Below, piece after piece: positions 46,616-57,926 of a stretch of 64,000 nucleotides of DNA. The first letter of the stretch is position 1; each line of letters opens with the position of its first letter. Origin of the DNA: Diplosphaera chodatii (taxonomy: Eukaryota; Chlorophyta; Trebouxiophyceae; Prasiolales; Stichococcaceae); assembly GCA_032358165.1 (NCBI GenBank), contig JAALGY010000012.1:2790001-2854000 (forward strand), in the 5' to 3' direction. The position numbers were made by a program, and so were the translations under genes. The notes under the pieces were generated by a model. That model was not told where the DNA came from. It saw only the letters and a list, made by a program, of their open reading frames with translations, and searched no databases.

Positions 46616-49600
46616 TCAGGGGTGGGGCACACGGTCGGCGTCTGGCCCGCGGACGTAGCTGTAGGGATGATTGACGGGGGGCGGCCAGTAATGGGGATTC
46701 TGCATCTCCTCGTCACTGCAGCAAGAACTGGCATACGTTAACAGGTCCTGTCCCCCGCAAGTGTGCAAGTGCACATGGGGACCAATGTGGACCACAGTCC
46801 CTGGCACAGCAGGGACTTTGCCGTGTTTAAACACATCATGCATTCATTCTGCAACTCCCTGAGGATGCGGACAACCCACCTACAGTGTATGAGCTGGCAC
46901 TTGCCAATGCCTAATGTCACCCAAGGCTCTCCCTGCAAGATGCAAGGTGGACGTGTTTGGCAATCTGCCCACAAGCCATCCGCAGCATGACAGCAGCACA
47001 GCTCACCACTAGGTTGCACATGCGAGGTATGTATGTATGTGGCTGGTGGCACAGGACCCCGCCACTTAACTATGCGCCATAAGCTCTTGCTGACAGAGTG
47101 GGCACTCACAAAAATGGCATGCCAGCTGTGTTCCATCAAAAAGCCGGGCTCGCCGTCGCCTGGATATTTGTTTAGGTTGTCCAGCAAATCGATGTAAAAG
47201 CTCCTTGGTCGTGCACGTATGCGGTCCCGCCTCACCACAAATTCTGCGCAACACCCTGCAAACCCAAGTCGAGAAAGTACTTGGTGCTCTGCACATTGGG
47301 GTGCATGCCGACATGTGGCCTTTTGGATCTGATGGCAAACTACTGCCATGGTCCCCTGCAGCAGCCTGCAGGGGAGGGCAGAAGCTGACGGCGCATCCAT
47401 GGCAAGTCTACGAGACGTCCTTGTTTGAAGGGTACAGGCATGCCCCGCTTGAAAGAGGCAGAGCGCCTCCGCCAACACCACAGCTCATAACCGAAGCCAC
47501 AACTGATATAATATGTATGGCTGCACAAACATGGTTACTACTTTCATCAGACCTAAACAACGCCTGCCCCTGCCCATTGATATCGATTGCAACATCATGC
47601 TGGGGACAGCCAAGACTTCCAATTATCACGAGGTGGCAGTAGGTCGCAGTGTTGCCACCAATTTATCAGCAGCTGCCCGCATTCCAAAGCTCACCAGGAG
47701 CGTGGACCTCGAAGGGCATCAGGCCAAAGGTGTTGTTCAGGCCCAGCGGCTCCCAAAACCGCCCTGCATGCATGCAGAGACGTCATCAGCTTCTACCTGG
47801 GAGACGCAGCAGTAGCCCCGTAACCACACGCTAGCCGGTGAGCGGCTGAACACATTCGTGGCCGTACACAGCAGCTCAGCCAAAGGGCCAGCACTGCAGC
47901 GTGCATGTCGGTGTGCTACAGCTGGCTGCCCTGGCGGCGCGGCACATTCAGCTGCATGATACATGTTTCAGGCTTTGTGGCTGCTGTCATCCGCAGCTGT
48001 CCCTGCAAGTCCTCATCACACCGCCACTGGCTGCACTTTTGGCCCGTGGGGATCCCAGCCCCGGCACGGCACTTGAGGGGCACACCACAGAGCTCGTTCC
48101 GCGGACACAGCACAGCTCACTCATGCGCTCGCCCTGCTCCCTGCAGCGGTCCCACCACTCAGGCGCGTTGCGCATCTCCTCGCGACAGCGCTCCGGCTCC
48201 GTGGGACTGATCATGATGGCGAGGTCCCTGCACAAGCGAGCAGACACTGAGCGCATGGAACTGGGAAGAGAATGTTTGAGCTGACGCCGGGGCTCGGGCC
48301 AGGCACCACGCCCCGCCTGTGGTGCACGGGCGATGCCCTGGCAGCCTGGCAACAGCACTAATGGCACAGCTGCCGACACACAGCAGACAAGGTAACCGCT
48401 GTTGCTTGTTGGCAATGAAAGTGCTGCTGCGGCGCTGCTGCGCGAACTGAGGCTTGGCCTATCGCAGCTGCACACGCCAACTTCGGCATCACAACCTGCT
48501 CTGTGTGCTGTTGCCAAAGAGTCTTGAGCCGATCATAAGCCCAGCATGGCGCTAGCCGGCTCCATGCTGATCTGAGCGACTCCGTGTGGGGAGCTGTGCT
48601 GATGTAAGGGTTCTCAGCATCTTCAGCAACCCTGCAGATGAGTGTCTCACCAGAAGTTATGACCCAGCATGCCCCAAGTACGCAGGCTGCCAAACGCCAC
48701 CTCTCCCCAGCGCATCCGTCGCACGATGTCAAAAAACGTCTCTGGCGATGTGCGGTGCCAAGCCTGCCTACGAGCATACCAGTGCAAGCCAAGAGCTTAT
48801 CATATGCCTAGTGTGCATCTTGGAGATGGGCATACCCCTCACTCGGATAGAAGTTTGCTGGCAAGCTTGTGCTGTTCTAGCGCCCATGTTTTGCTCACTC
48901 GTGGCCATGTATGAAGAGGATGCTTTCCGGCAGCTGGTCCCACTCGTCCACGATATACTGAAGGCAAAGAAGAAGCTATGGGTGACAATTTCTGGCAAAG
49001 AGCGCACCGGGTGCGCCAACAACATTATTAATTGCTGCTTTCGATCTGTTGTGTGTTGTGGAATGCTGACGTGCACTACCAGTGCAGCCTGCTGCCCGTC
49101 GGTGCTGCTGCGCGGGTGACACACACCTGGAGGTACACGCTGGCTTCCTTACCGCCGCCGGTGGCGAGGTGCGGCCAACAGCCTGTGTCCGCCGCCGCCG
49201 TGGCGTTGCCCGCAAGCAAGTCTGCAACAACCAAGCCAGCTCCGTAGCGTTAGCAGCACACCTCCTCAACACACGCCCAGCATGGTGCTGGCAACTTGGG
49301 TTGAGGCGCATGTGCGGGCTGCTATGCTTGGTGCGTAGGCGGTGCTGACCTTGACAACGCTTCCGCTTCGCCGCGTCAGGCACCACGACGTATGTCCGTG
49401 ATGCCGTGAGATTGCCAAGCTGCTCATCAATCCAGCGCGTTTCGTCTGCACAGCCAGCACCTTAAACGTTGCGGGTTCCGACAGGACCGACATGATGGCT
49501 GCTCCTGCCACAGCAGTCAGTATCCTGCGGCCCCATGAGCGCACAAGACACCCCACATTGGTGCTGGAGGCACCCCTGTGTGACCCGGGCCTCAGACACA

Positions 49601-50379
49601 CGACGCAACTTTCATGGCGTGGGGGCGTGCCACCACTTGAGCAGCAGCAGTGCAAGCGTGGCGAGACGCTCACCTGCATTGGTGGTCGCAGCCACGATTA
49701 TGTGCGTCCCACGCTTTGCGGCCAACCCTGAGGCCCCATACGCCGCTCCCAGCTGCTGCAGTACCGCCCCCGCGCCTGCCACCATGGCTGCGCCCCATGC
49801 ATGGGGCTGTGACGACAGGTTTCGAAGCGACCAGCGCCTGTCACAGCCGACGGCCTGGCCCGGGAGGGTTTCCAGCGACACAAACTGCAGCACTCCTGCA
49901 GGGCAAGACGTTTTGTCGTCGGTGCACATCTGCTGGCAGAACAACAGTCCCCACAACCGTTTGCACCCATTCCTGACATGATCGGCCGGCGTGAGGACAC
50001 AAGGTCTCAGCACGGCTGGAGCCACGTCCACTGTGATGAAACATGATTGTGCACACCTAAAGGTGTCAGCTGGAATAGCACCAGTGCAACTGCTGTAGCG
50101 AGCACCACAGCCACGGTTCGCGCGTGGAATGCGCGACAGCCACGCTCTCCAGCCTGTAGTGCGCACACTGGTGAAGATGCCACCGAGGGAAGGCGCCACT
50201 GGCGCTGGAAGCCAGTGTACAGGAGACATGCTGCCACCGCATTGCTGCGTGCCCACCTGCTTTCTGAGGCGACGGCCCGTAGGCCTTGGCAGCGACGCTT
50301 CTTCGTCAAATACGGGTAACCTGCCGTTGCTGCTGGTCACACACTCGGTAAGGGGTGAAGCCGACAACTTCTTATGCAT
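46616..50379 (-). CDS. DUF3431 type II membrane protein, copy 3 (intact)
   Basis: The twelve exons, in transcription order, are 50257-50379, 50057-50153, 49674-49895, 49350-49445, 49127-49221, 48899-48957, 48651-48767, 48121-48227, 47695-47763, 47110-47255, 46880-46932 and 46616-46715. They total 1284 nt (427 residues) with no stop. A 54-residue cytosolic head precedes one hydrophobic helix (VAVVLATAVALVLFQL, about 55-70). Lumenal landmarks are THIIVAATTN, DETRWIDEQLGN, CWPHLATGGGKEASVYLQ, DEWDQLPESILFIHGHE, AWHR, VAFGSLRTWG, FWEPLGLNNTFG, CCAEFVVRRDRIRARPRSFY and MEHSWHAIF. The conserved FIHGHE, WHR, EFVV-RI-RP-FY and EH-WH-IF pattern is the DUF3431 signature. This family is known from fungi and algae, and its activity is not established. 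The retained His, Glu and Asp positions suggest an enzyme. Its glycan-enzyme neighbours suggest a role in sugar transfer or modification, which is inference only. It is the one clearly intact copy in the window. Confidence 0.85.
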
Positions 50380-53300
50380 GGACGATTAACAATACGCCTT
50401 CCGCAGGTGGCAATGCTTTCGCAGCCACGTATGAGGCAAATGACAACAGGTGATTAGATCTGGACAGGCCGCCGCACGCAGGCAGCACGCATAATGTGCA
50501 CTTGCAAGGGGCAGGACAGTCTGCAATCACAGCCAAATCCCACTGTATACCATGATAAAGGGTGACCGATGATGCAGTGGCAACAACGACGCTTCACAAG
50601 CTTGATTGTACATGCCGATACACCAACAAAAAATCACCTTACTATATCAACTGTACCAACTGCACCTGTGCCAAAGGCCAAGGGTGACATCACGCACGTG
50701 ATTGACTACTGGGTACTGCGCAAGGGGAGTAAAAGCTTTACTCCCCTTGGTACTGCGAGATTGAGATTCGTACCACACCTGCTTCCAGCTGCCCTGTGTG
50801 TTCTATCAGAGCCAGTCAATTTCCTGCAGCACCCTGCATCATGCTGGATGTCGCAAATGCATCACTGGTCCACCTTAGCTGTTGCATTGATACGACCGCT
50901 GGCAAGCGGACCGCTATCTGGAGGGTGACAGCTTTGGACCACATCTGCGGATCTGCATGTGCCAAAACTCACCGCTTACAGCTGTCGAGCTTGCAGACAG
51001 CAGAAATTATAGCACGCCAACCACTGTTGTAGGTCTAAGATAGAGGGTCTGGTGATCGATTGGTGCAGCAGCTGCCCAAAGAACATGTCGTGCCAACACC
51101 CACTGCAGTGAGGATCATGACGTCTCAAGGTCCAAATGGAGCAGGACGGCAAGGCAGACCGGTCTGCGTGTATACAATCGTCTCATGCAGCAGGTATGAG
51201 TTGGACACCCTTCGTGACCTGATCGTGATCATTGTGACGCCTGCACATGTGACGGCATAGACAAATTGCACCTTGCCACAGGGATGACGATGATGGGTCA
51301 CTTCTGTCGGTTACAGCATTCACACCCTTTTGAGGCACGACACATCATCGCGCCAAGGTGGCGAATGCTGGTGATGATGGTGCTCTTGACTTTCGCAGGA
51401 CGTAGCTAACCCTAGGATGGGCACTGTCATCGCACTGGTCGTGCGCCTTCAGCATCGTGCTCATCTGCAAGACGTCCATCCTACCAGATGCGCAGCTGCC
51501 GTGTGATGCGAGTCAGCAGAGGCTCCCAGATCTGTGACGTCACGGTATGGCTCTGTCTAGCCGGTGGTGACCCGCAGCCCCTTGCATTACAAGAGCTCAG
51601 TGCATACGCATCCAAGAAGCAAGTGGACATATTACTTTTTGGCTTCAGTCCTCCATTGACTTGGCATCTTGCTATACGTGCACCAGCTGCCGGTGCAGTT
51701 GTACTGGCCTAGCAAGGGCGGCAGCAACGAACGGAGTTGTTGAAGTGTCAGCAGCAGAAGATGGGGCACATGAGGTGAATTGATCAGCCAAACATCAGGC
51801 GCAGCCACAGCAGCCGAAGTTGCCGGCCGAGCCAGAGACCATTTGTGGCCATCTACCATGCATGTTGTGAGGCTGTGGCGCATTGCCACCCGCATGCAGA
51901 TGCTTGTAGCAACCAAGGAGATGCCTTTGCACCACAAATCCGGCTGTAGCAGCCACACAGCCGCAGACATGTCACGCGTGTGCTGACCCTGCAGCTGCTG
52001 GTGGCCGTCAGTACCCTGCCTTGACCCTGAGGCCTTGTCCGCATGTGCATGCTGCAGACGGCGAGCTGCAACCGTTGGGCTGCACGCTGTCGCCAAATGT
52101 CCTGGGATTTGCAGACAATGCTGATCGGTCTACAGATCAGCTTTGCAGTTATGGGCAAGGTGCTCAAGGTCGGCTGCGACAGTCGCACTGCCCAGATGAG
52201 GTGCCGCCGGATTACCACCCTATCCCATCCTCACTGTACTCGGAGCCTGAAGCTGCCAACCAGGTGTCTGACATGTCCCATGCATGTCTGATTGGCTCGA
52301 CACATCAGAAATCAACGTTTAGTCGCACTTACAGCTGGAGGTGCAGTGCAACAATTTGCTTGCTGCAGGTGCACTGGTGGACTGGGCGTCATCGTGACCT
52401 TTCAGCCGCAGGCGCACACTGGGGACTTCGCTACAGCACTGCAGCAACAGAGCCTGGCGCTTCAGGGCATCCCCATTGCGAGCAGATGACACTGGCTTTT
52501 CCGCAGGTGCCAGCCGTTGCATCGATGATGCCAAACATGCCAGTTCGTATCGACTGCACGTAGCGATGTTGCCATACGCTGTTACGTAGAAGGGTCAGCG
52601 TACTCTGTCAGTCGTGTGATGTGAGAAGTGACGGTGTTTCGCAGGCATACACATGCTGGGGGAAATTCAGCAATGGACGACAAGCTGGTGGCGCTGACGC
52701 TGGTCATGCCTGAAGCCTGACAGGCTGAGCGATGCAGGTGGCAGAGCGCACTGGATGTGGTAATTCAGGCAGTCTGCTGCTGCATGTACTGGTGCCAGAG
52801 TCTAGATGCGTCTGCCAGCAACCGCACGCAACAGTTGTACAGCAGCTGTGGCTGTGCACTATGCACTCTGCACGGTGCATGCTCCTTCCCAATTGGTAGG
52901 GGAAGCTTGCTGCACATGGTGGATGGTGTGCCTAGGCACTGGCTATCAGCTGGCATCCAATTCCATGCAAAGCATGAGTGCATGATGGCATCGTGACGTG
53001 GCTTGCTGCATACACCGGCCGGTCTTGTAGGCCCGCCTGCTAACCCGGGCCCGGTTGCGGGCCTGGATGCGCACGAGCGACTGTAGTTTGCGTTGCACGT
53101 GGCCTTTGCAGCCCTGAGTGCGCGGTCGGCCCTATGTGCTGCCTGGTCTAGAAGGGTTCAGGTGCACATGTCCAGCGCAGCGCTCATCGTGGGCAGCGAA
53201 GAGGGAGGTGTTGATGTATGCATTTCGATCACGTGTGATCGGCTTGATGCTGCTTTACAGCGCGCTGCTAGGCGCTTGCACTTTGATCAGGTGGCATTCG

Positions 53301-53949
53301 TGCTGTTGCACCGACGACGTGAACGCAGCTACACACTCATGGTCCTGTATGCATGTGCTTCACGCAGACATGAGCAGTCATACTTACCTACGCAGGCACG
53401 CAACAACGGCAAGTGTCTGTAAGCACACCAGTCTTGCTCCCCTCAACGTGCACAGTCCAGCTTTGCACAGTCCGCTGCTGGTGTGACAATGTCAGGATAG
53501 CTGCTTGTACGCGGTGACGCTGTCTTGTCTTCTGTGTGGCGCCCGTGCTGCGCTGCAACGTCGTCGTCATGCAAATCCGGTCTACGTTAGCCACTTGAGG
53601 CCCCCAACCGTGAAGTTTGATCTGAGATCTGCTTTGCAGATGCACGATTCAAAATATAGGTCGCGATTGCGGTTCTTACGCTGGACACAGACTCAGACTG
53701 CTTGCAGCGACCACATCTGCGGCCAGCAAGCCGGTCACCTGCTGGCAGTGTGGCAAGAGACATTCCTGTAGTGTGCCAAGCGACACCAGCACAGAAAGAT
53801 TGCACTGCGAATTTTCTGTTTGAACAGCTCTGAGCACACTATTCAGCGCCGATGACAGCGTCATGCATATGCGGTGACTGCTGTGCGCAGTTTGTTGAGC
53901 TCGCCGCCATTTGTCATGAGATTTGGGTTGCAGCTGTGCTAACCCATCA
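50380..53949. other. Unassigned region between DUF3431 copy 3 and the O-fucosyltransferase-like gene
   Basis: About 3.6 kb without a gene I can support. One exon-like piece stands out: the ATG at 53214 opens MYAFRSRV, followed by a hydrophobic segment (IGLMLLYSALLGACTLI), and ends at a GTGGCA donor at 53291. It looks like the anchor exon of another type II protein, but I found no matching downstream exons. Other ORFs (for example 52021-52563 plus, 51632-52096 minus) lack domain signatures. Confidence 0.3.
50712..50757 (+). repeat. 28-nt hairpin insertion flanked by 9-nt direct repeats
   Basis: GGTACTGCG at 50712-50720 recurs at 50749-50757. Between them lies AAGGGGAGTAAA-AGC-TTTACTCCCCTT (50722-50748), a perfect 12-bp stem with a 3-nt loop. 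The layout is that of a tiny palindromic insertion with a 9-nt target duplication. Confidence 0.7.
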
Positions 53950-56587
53950 ATGAGACACTCACAACGCCATCACTCTCGGCTTGCTGCCTGCTGGCGTGGC
54001 AGCCGGTCGAATGTGCTGAGAGTGGTCGTCATATGCTTGGCGGCGACAACACTAACTGCAGCGCTGCAGGCCCATACACGCACAGGTGATTGTGACAGCA
54101 GCCCAGCTCAGGCAAGCCCTGCCACCTCAAGACGCGCTCAGTTATCAGTGCTGTTGAACCACGTCCTGTAATTGGCTACAGGCAGCAAGCAGGCGCCACC
54201 CGAACTGCATCCGGCTGTGCGTGCGCACATTGACCATTTGCAGAGGGCGGCAGCGGGACGGCACGTCAACCTCACGCGGTTGTTCGGGCGGTATGATCCC
54301 AACGACGAGCCCGTGCTGGTCCTGCGGCAGCCTCACAGGCGAGACGATCCGCTGCCAGCTTTCTCGCGGCGTCCCACCCTCCCAAATGCCACGGCACAGG
54401 GCGATGCGCCGGCAAACTGGTCTGTGGGGCTGCCAGACGGGTTTGACTGGCGAACATATGTGCAGTACCATCCAGAGTGGGCCACAGAACTCGACTGCGA
54501 ATGGAAGGCTGCCGAGCACTACAAGCAGCATGGCGCAGCTATGGGAAAGTGGTACACAAGGTTGCGCGTCATCCTGCGCTACACAGGTGCAACAAATGCT
54601 TCACGGTCAACTTACAGCATGTTGATATGTAACCTTGCGGTGGCAGCAAGCTCCTTGAGATCCATATGTCTGGCCAGGCTCCATGCACACCATCGCTAGC
54701 CACACAAGGCTGCCATCTGCCTGGCTTGCAGACGGGTGATTGTGCCCATGTGCTTGCCTGCAGTTCTTGGAGGCCTGATCAACCAGCAGACGGGCCACAT
54801 CTCAGCATTCATGGTAGCAGCAGCAACTGGTTCAGAGATCCTTGTCGCACCCGCTTTCACTCGTGGCAGCTTTGCCACTGATGAATTCAGTACGCCATGG
54901 GTTCCATTGCCAATCAACCAGTTGCTTGACATGCCGCACATTAGCAAGAGTTGGAAGAGGCGCGGCCTCATTGTCCACCCGGTGCGCAAGCGTGCATGTC
55001 TGCTTCTGAAAAATGAATCACCTTGTTCTTGCCCAATCTGTCCATGCATGGGAGTCACACAAATGGCGCGCAATAGTTTGTGACGTGTGACCATCAATGG
55101 TTCATGTGCATTGACATGCAGTCACCAGCACTAGTGTCCAAACCTGACCGGAGAGCCGGACCGGATGCAATTTATACAGGCAGTGGTCTACGTCCAGAGC
55201 TGATGACCAAGTTGCCTATCGGTGGCTATGAGGTAAGCTCGTGTTTGCGCAAGATATTTGGCTTAAATGTCTAAAAATTTTGTTTCGAAATCTTTAACGC
55301 TCAACCAGATGATTTTAAAAGCAAGTAAACTCTTGTTGGCATTTGAAACAGTAGGGTCGTGACCTTGACGATGTGGCCGAAGTGCTGCGAAATGCAACCG
55401 TCTTTCATGCCGAGAGGCTGCGGGCGCAAAATGCCAGCATGGAAATTCCCTACATCGTTGTAGACATTACAGGATGGTGTTGGGCCGTGAAAGCCATCAG
55501 GTGGGTTTTGAGATGACATTGCCAATTCGCTGCATATGCCTTGCTGCTGCGAATTGAGTGACATCCATGAGCAAAGTGCATAGGCGGAACATGCTTCCGT
55601 ACTAAGTGCGAGTGTGGCATCCCGTGTAAGACTCTTTGTTGACTGCAGCTCGCCACAGCTGGCGTGGGACACATTCAACACTTTACGATTCGCTCCTAGA
55701 CTAACTGAAGTTGCTACCAACATGGTAGCAAAAGTCAACAAACGCTTCTCAAGTTTTAATGGAGTGCACCTGCGTATTGAGGCAGACATGCAGGCTGCGC
55801 CCTTCTTGCACGAGCATTTGGGCGATTCCGAGGTGTGTACCAATCTTTGACCCGCATACCCCTTCATAAAAAATCTTCATGCTTTAAGATGCAGCGGAAT
55901 GTCCACCATGTTGGTTTGCGTATGCAGGATATCTTGTCTGCATATTTGGATGTCATGCAGCAGTTGAACTTTTCAACAACGACGCCGGTGTATGCTGCTA
56001 GTGGCCTCTTTGGTTATAACACTTCAGGTGAGCAACGTCGTGGCAGCTGTGGTTAGGAAGCACCGCACGAGTTGTGGCGGCAAGTGGTTTAACATGACCC
56101 CTTAAAAACCGGTGGTGCGGTTTGGAGCCTGCGGCTTCTTGTGATGACAGAGTGTACGTCCTTGCATCAACAGGCGCTGCACATGTGTTGGGCAAAATGG
56201 TTGACGGTGGGGTCGGCACAGTGCTGTTCCATAAAGAAATGTTGCTACCTACAAAGATCCAAGCAGGTGTGCGTCGGTCGTTCAGAATTTAGTACACGTA
56301 TGATGCTGCACTTCTCAATCCAGCATGGGCAGCTGAATACACGCCCTGCATCCTGCATCTTTGGTGATGCGAGGTACCTGTGGCCTGCTGCAGGGCTAGC
56401 AGAAATCCAAAAGGCTGCAGTAGATCTTCTGGTGTTGACTCACTGCGAGCTATTTGTAGGGTTTGCCGCCTCATCTTTTTCCAGTTTTGTCATGTTCCAC
56501 CGCATGTTGCATGGCTTCATTGTGCAGACAAATAGCTTCGTGGGGCAAAGCTTCATGATGCGAACAGTCACACTGTTAGGAGCATAA
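53950..56587 (+). CDS. GDP-fucose O-fucosyltransferase-like protein
   Basis: The nine exons are 53950-54085, 54182-54560, 54732-54981, 55122-55232, 55355-55500, 55649-55832, 55928-56027, 56174-56266 and 56394-56587. They total 1593 nt (530 residues), with all phases consistent. Residues 1-21 are basic and 22-39 form a membrane helix (VLRVVVICLAATTLTAAL). A stem with a PDGFDWRTYVQYHPEW...HYKQHG module follows. The catalytic part begins LGGLINQQTGHISAFMVAAATG. It continues with SWKRRGLIVHP, LRFAPRLTEVA, NGVHLRIEADMQ, PVYAASGLFGYN and VLFHKEMLLP. It ends AAVDLLVLTHCELFVGFAASSFSSFV. The HLRIE-D motif and the late LVL...FVG...SSFS motif are hallmarks of the O-fucosyltransferase superfamily (PF10250), in which that Arg binds GDP-fucose. 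Fucosylation in the Golgi or ER is expected, and the acceptor is unknown. The FDW-Y-PEW stem module is an unusual fusion, seen also in other carbohydrate-active proteins. Confidence 0.87.
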
Positions 56588-57926
56588 GTGCACAGGGATG
56601 CCGGGAGTGGCACCATGCCAATATACGAGCTCACTACATCTAGGACGAATGTTCGTTTGTTGGTTGAAATGCACTGCTACGAGCTTTGCTTCGTACTCAC
56701 GCCTTTCAGTCGCGTGTCCGCCTTCAATGAGCACTTCCTGTGCATCTCACGCATGTTGCATCTGTACATACATATCTTGGGGCTTGACAGTTGCCAACAT
56801 TGGTGGGTACTACTGCTAGGCTGCGCTGTCCAGCGCTACGCAGGTAGTCAAACATCTGATGGTGCATGTCATGGTTTGTCGAGCATCTAAAGTTCTTGTA
56901 CATGGTAGATAAGGCGACTGCTTTCATGTGCCGCTGGAGATCGTGTACGCCTGTGTCATCGTCCTTGTGTCGTCAGGCTGTGCTGTATCATGCCTCATGC
57001 TGGGGCCCACCTTGTGCGCCATCAGGCTTGCTTAATGGAACGTCATGTGGTGAGCAGCCTGATAACGCAGTGTCTGCGCCACTGACATGGCAAGTGCGCG
57101 GTGCCAAGCGCTCGAGCAACAGCAAGCGGCTCGCCAGTGAGAAGGCAGTGCTGGTCCTAAGTCATCGCATGCTCACACCGCCGGCGTTAATCGGGTACCT
57201 GAGGCTGAAACTGTTGAAGCGGCTGGTATGTTTGCAGGTGCTGGCGCCTTCACATCTCACTTTACAGATGGGTCCAGACAGGTCCAGCCACATCACTGTG
57301 GCTGGACCTGCGGTACGCTTTGGTGAAGGACTGTACACTGTTTCAGGCTGCAGGCAGCAATGCCAGCAGCACCGACTGGTGCAGAGTTCATGTAGTCTAC
57401 GCCTGTGAGAAACACAGCGTCGCAGTTCACATGCCACGGCTGACTGGAGCCGGTGCACTTCATCATGTGATCTCAGGTATCAATGCAGCAACGACCAACA
57501 GCAGACATAGCATGGCTGCGCAACGCTCGCATCTTGCTGCTCGCTCGCGTGTACACTACACTAGAGTGCAGTCCCAAGGAACGCTGTACTCTGATGTTGT
57601 CCACGACTCCTGCCTCATCAGCTAGGGGTTTCACTCTTCAGGTAGTCGCTGAGAGTCCTGTCACATGCGAGGCCATGTGGTATGTGATTGGCAGAAACTC
57701 AGCGCAGACTGCGATATAGGCGCCCGTCTTGCCGCATTTTGCTTCGTACATATGCTTCCGTCAGCAGTGGCCGGCTGACAGCGTCCGTGATCACTAAGAT
57801 CGATGTGCACCCTCCCGCGACAACATCAGCAGCATGCAACATTTGTCGCCCCCACTTGGAAGAAGGACAGCGCAGTGTAGCACCGCAGCGTCGGCACAAG
57901 CGTTCCCATGCTGAGGCTACCCTGCG
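56588..57926. other. Unassigned spacer with promoter of the GT47 gene
   Basis: About 1.3 kb between two plus-strand genes. ORFs on both strands (for example 56866-57408) show no domain and no convincing splice structure. A perfect hairpin lies at 57280-57309. The last part should hold the promoter of the downstream GT47 gene. Confidence 0.4.
57280..57309 (+). repeat. Perfect 13-bp-stem hairpin
   Basis: AGGTCCAGCCACA, loop TCAC, TGTGGCTGGACCT. A further half-site, GGTCCAGA, lies just upstream at 57271. It could be a structured RNA element, a dimer-binding site or an insertion footprint. No function can be assigned. Confidence 0.7.

Noticed and set aside
49612..50379. 255-codon minus-strand ORF as one exon
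   Set aside because: Its first 41 codons and a middle part are real exons of DUF3431 copy 3, but the anchor helix is in another frame, so the intervening sequence is intron.
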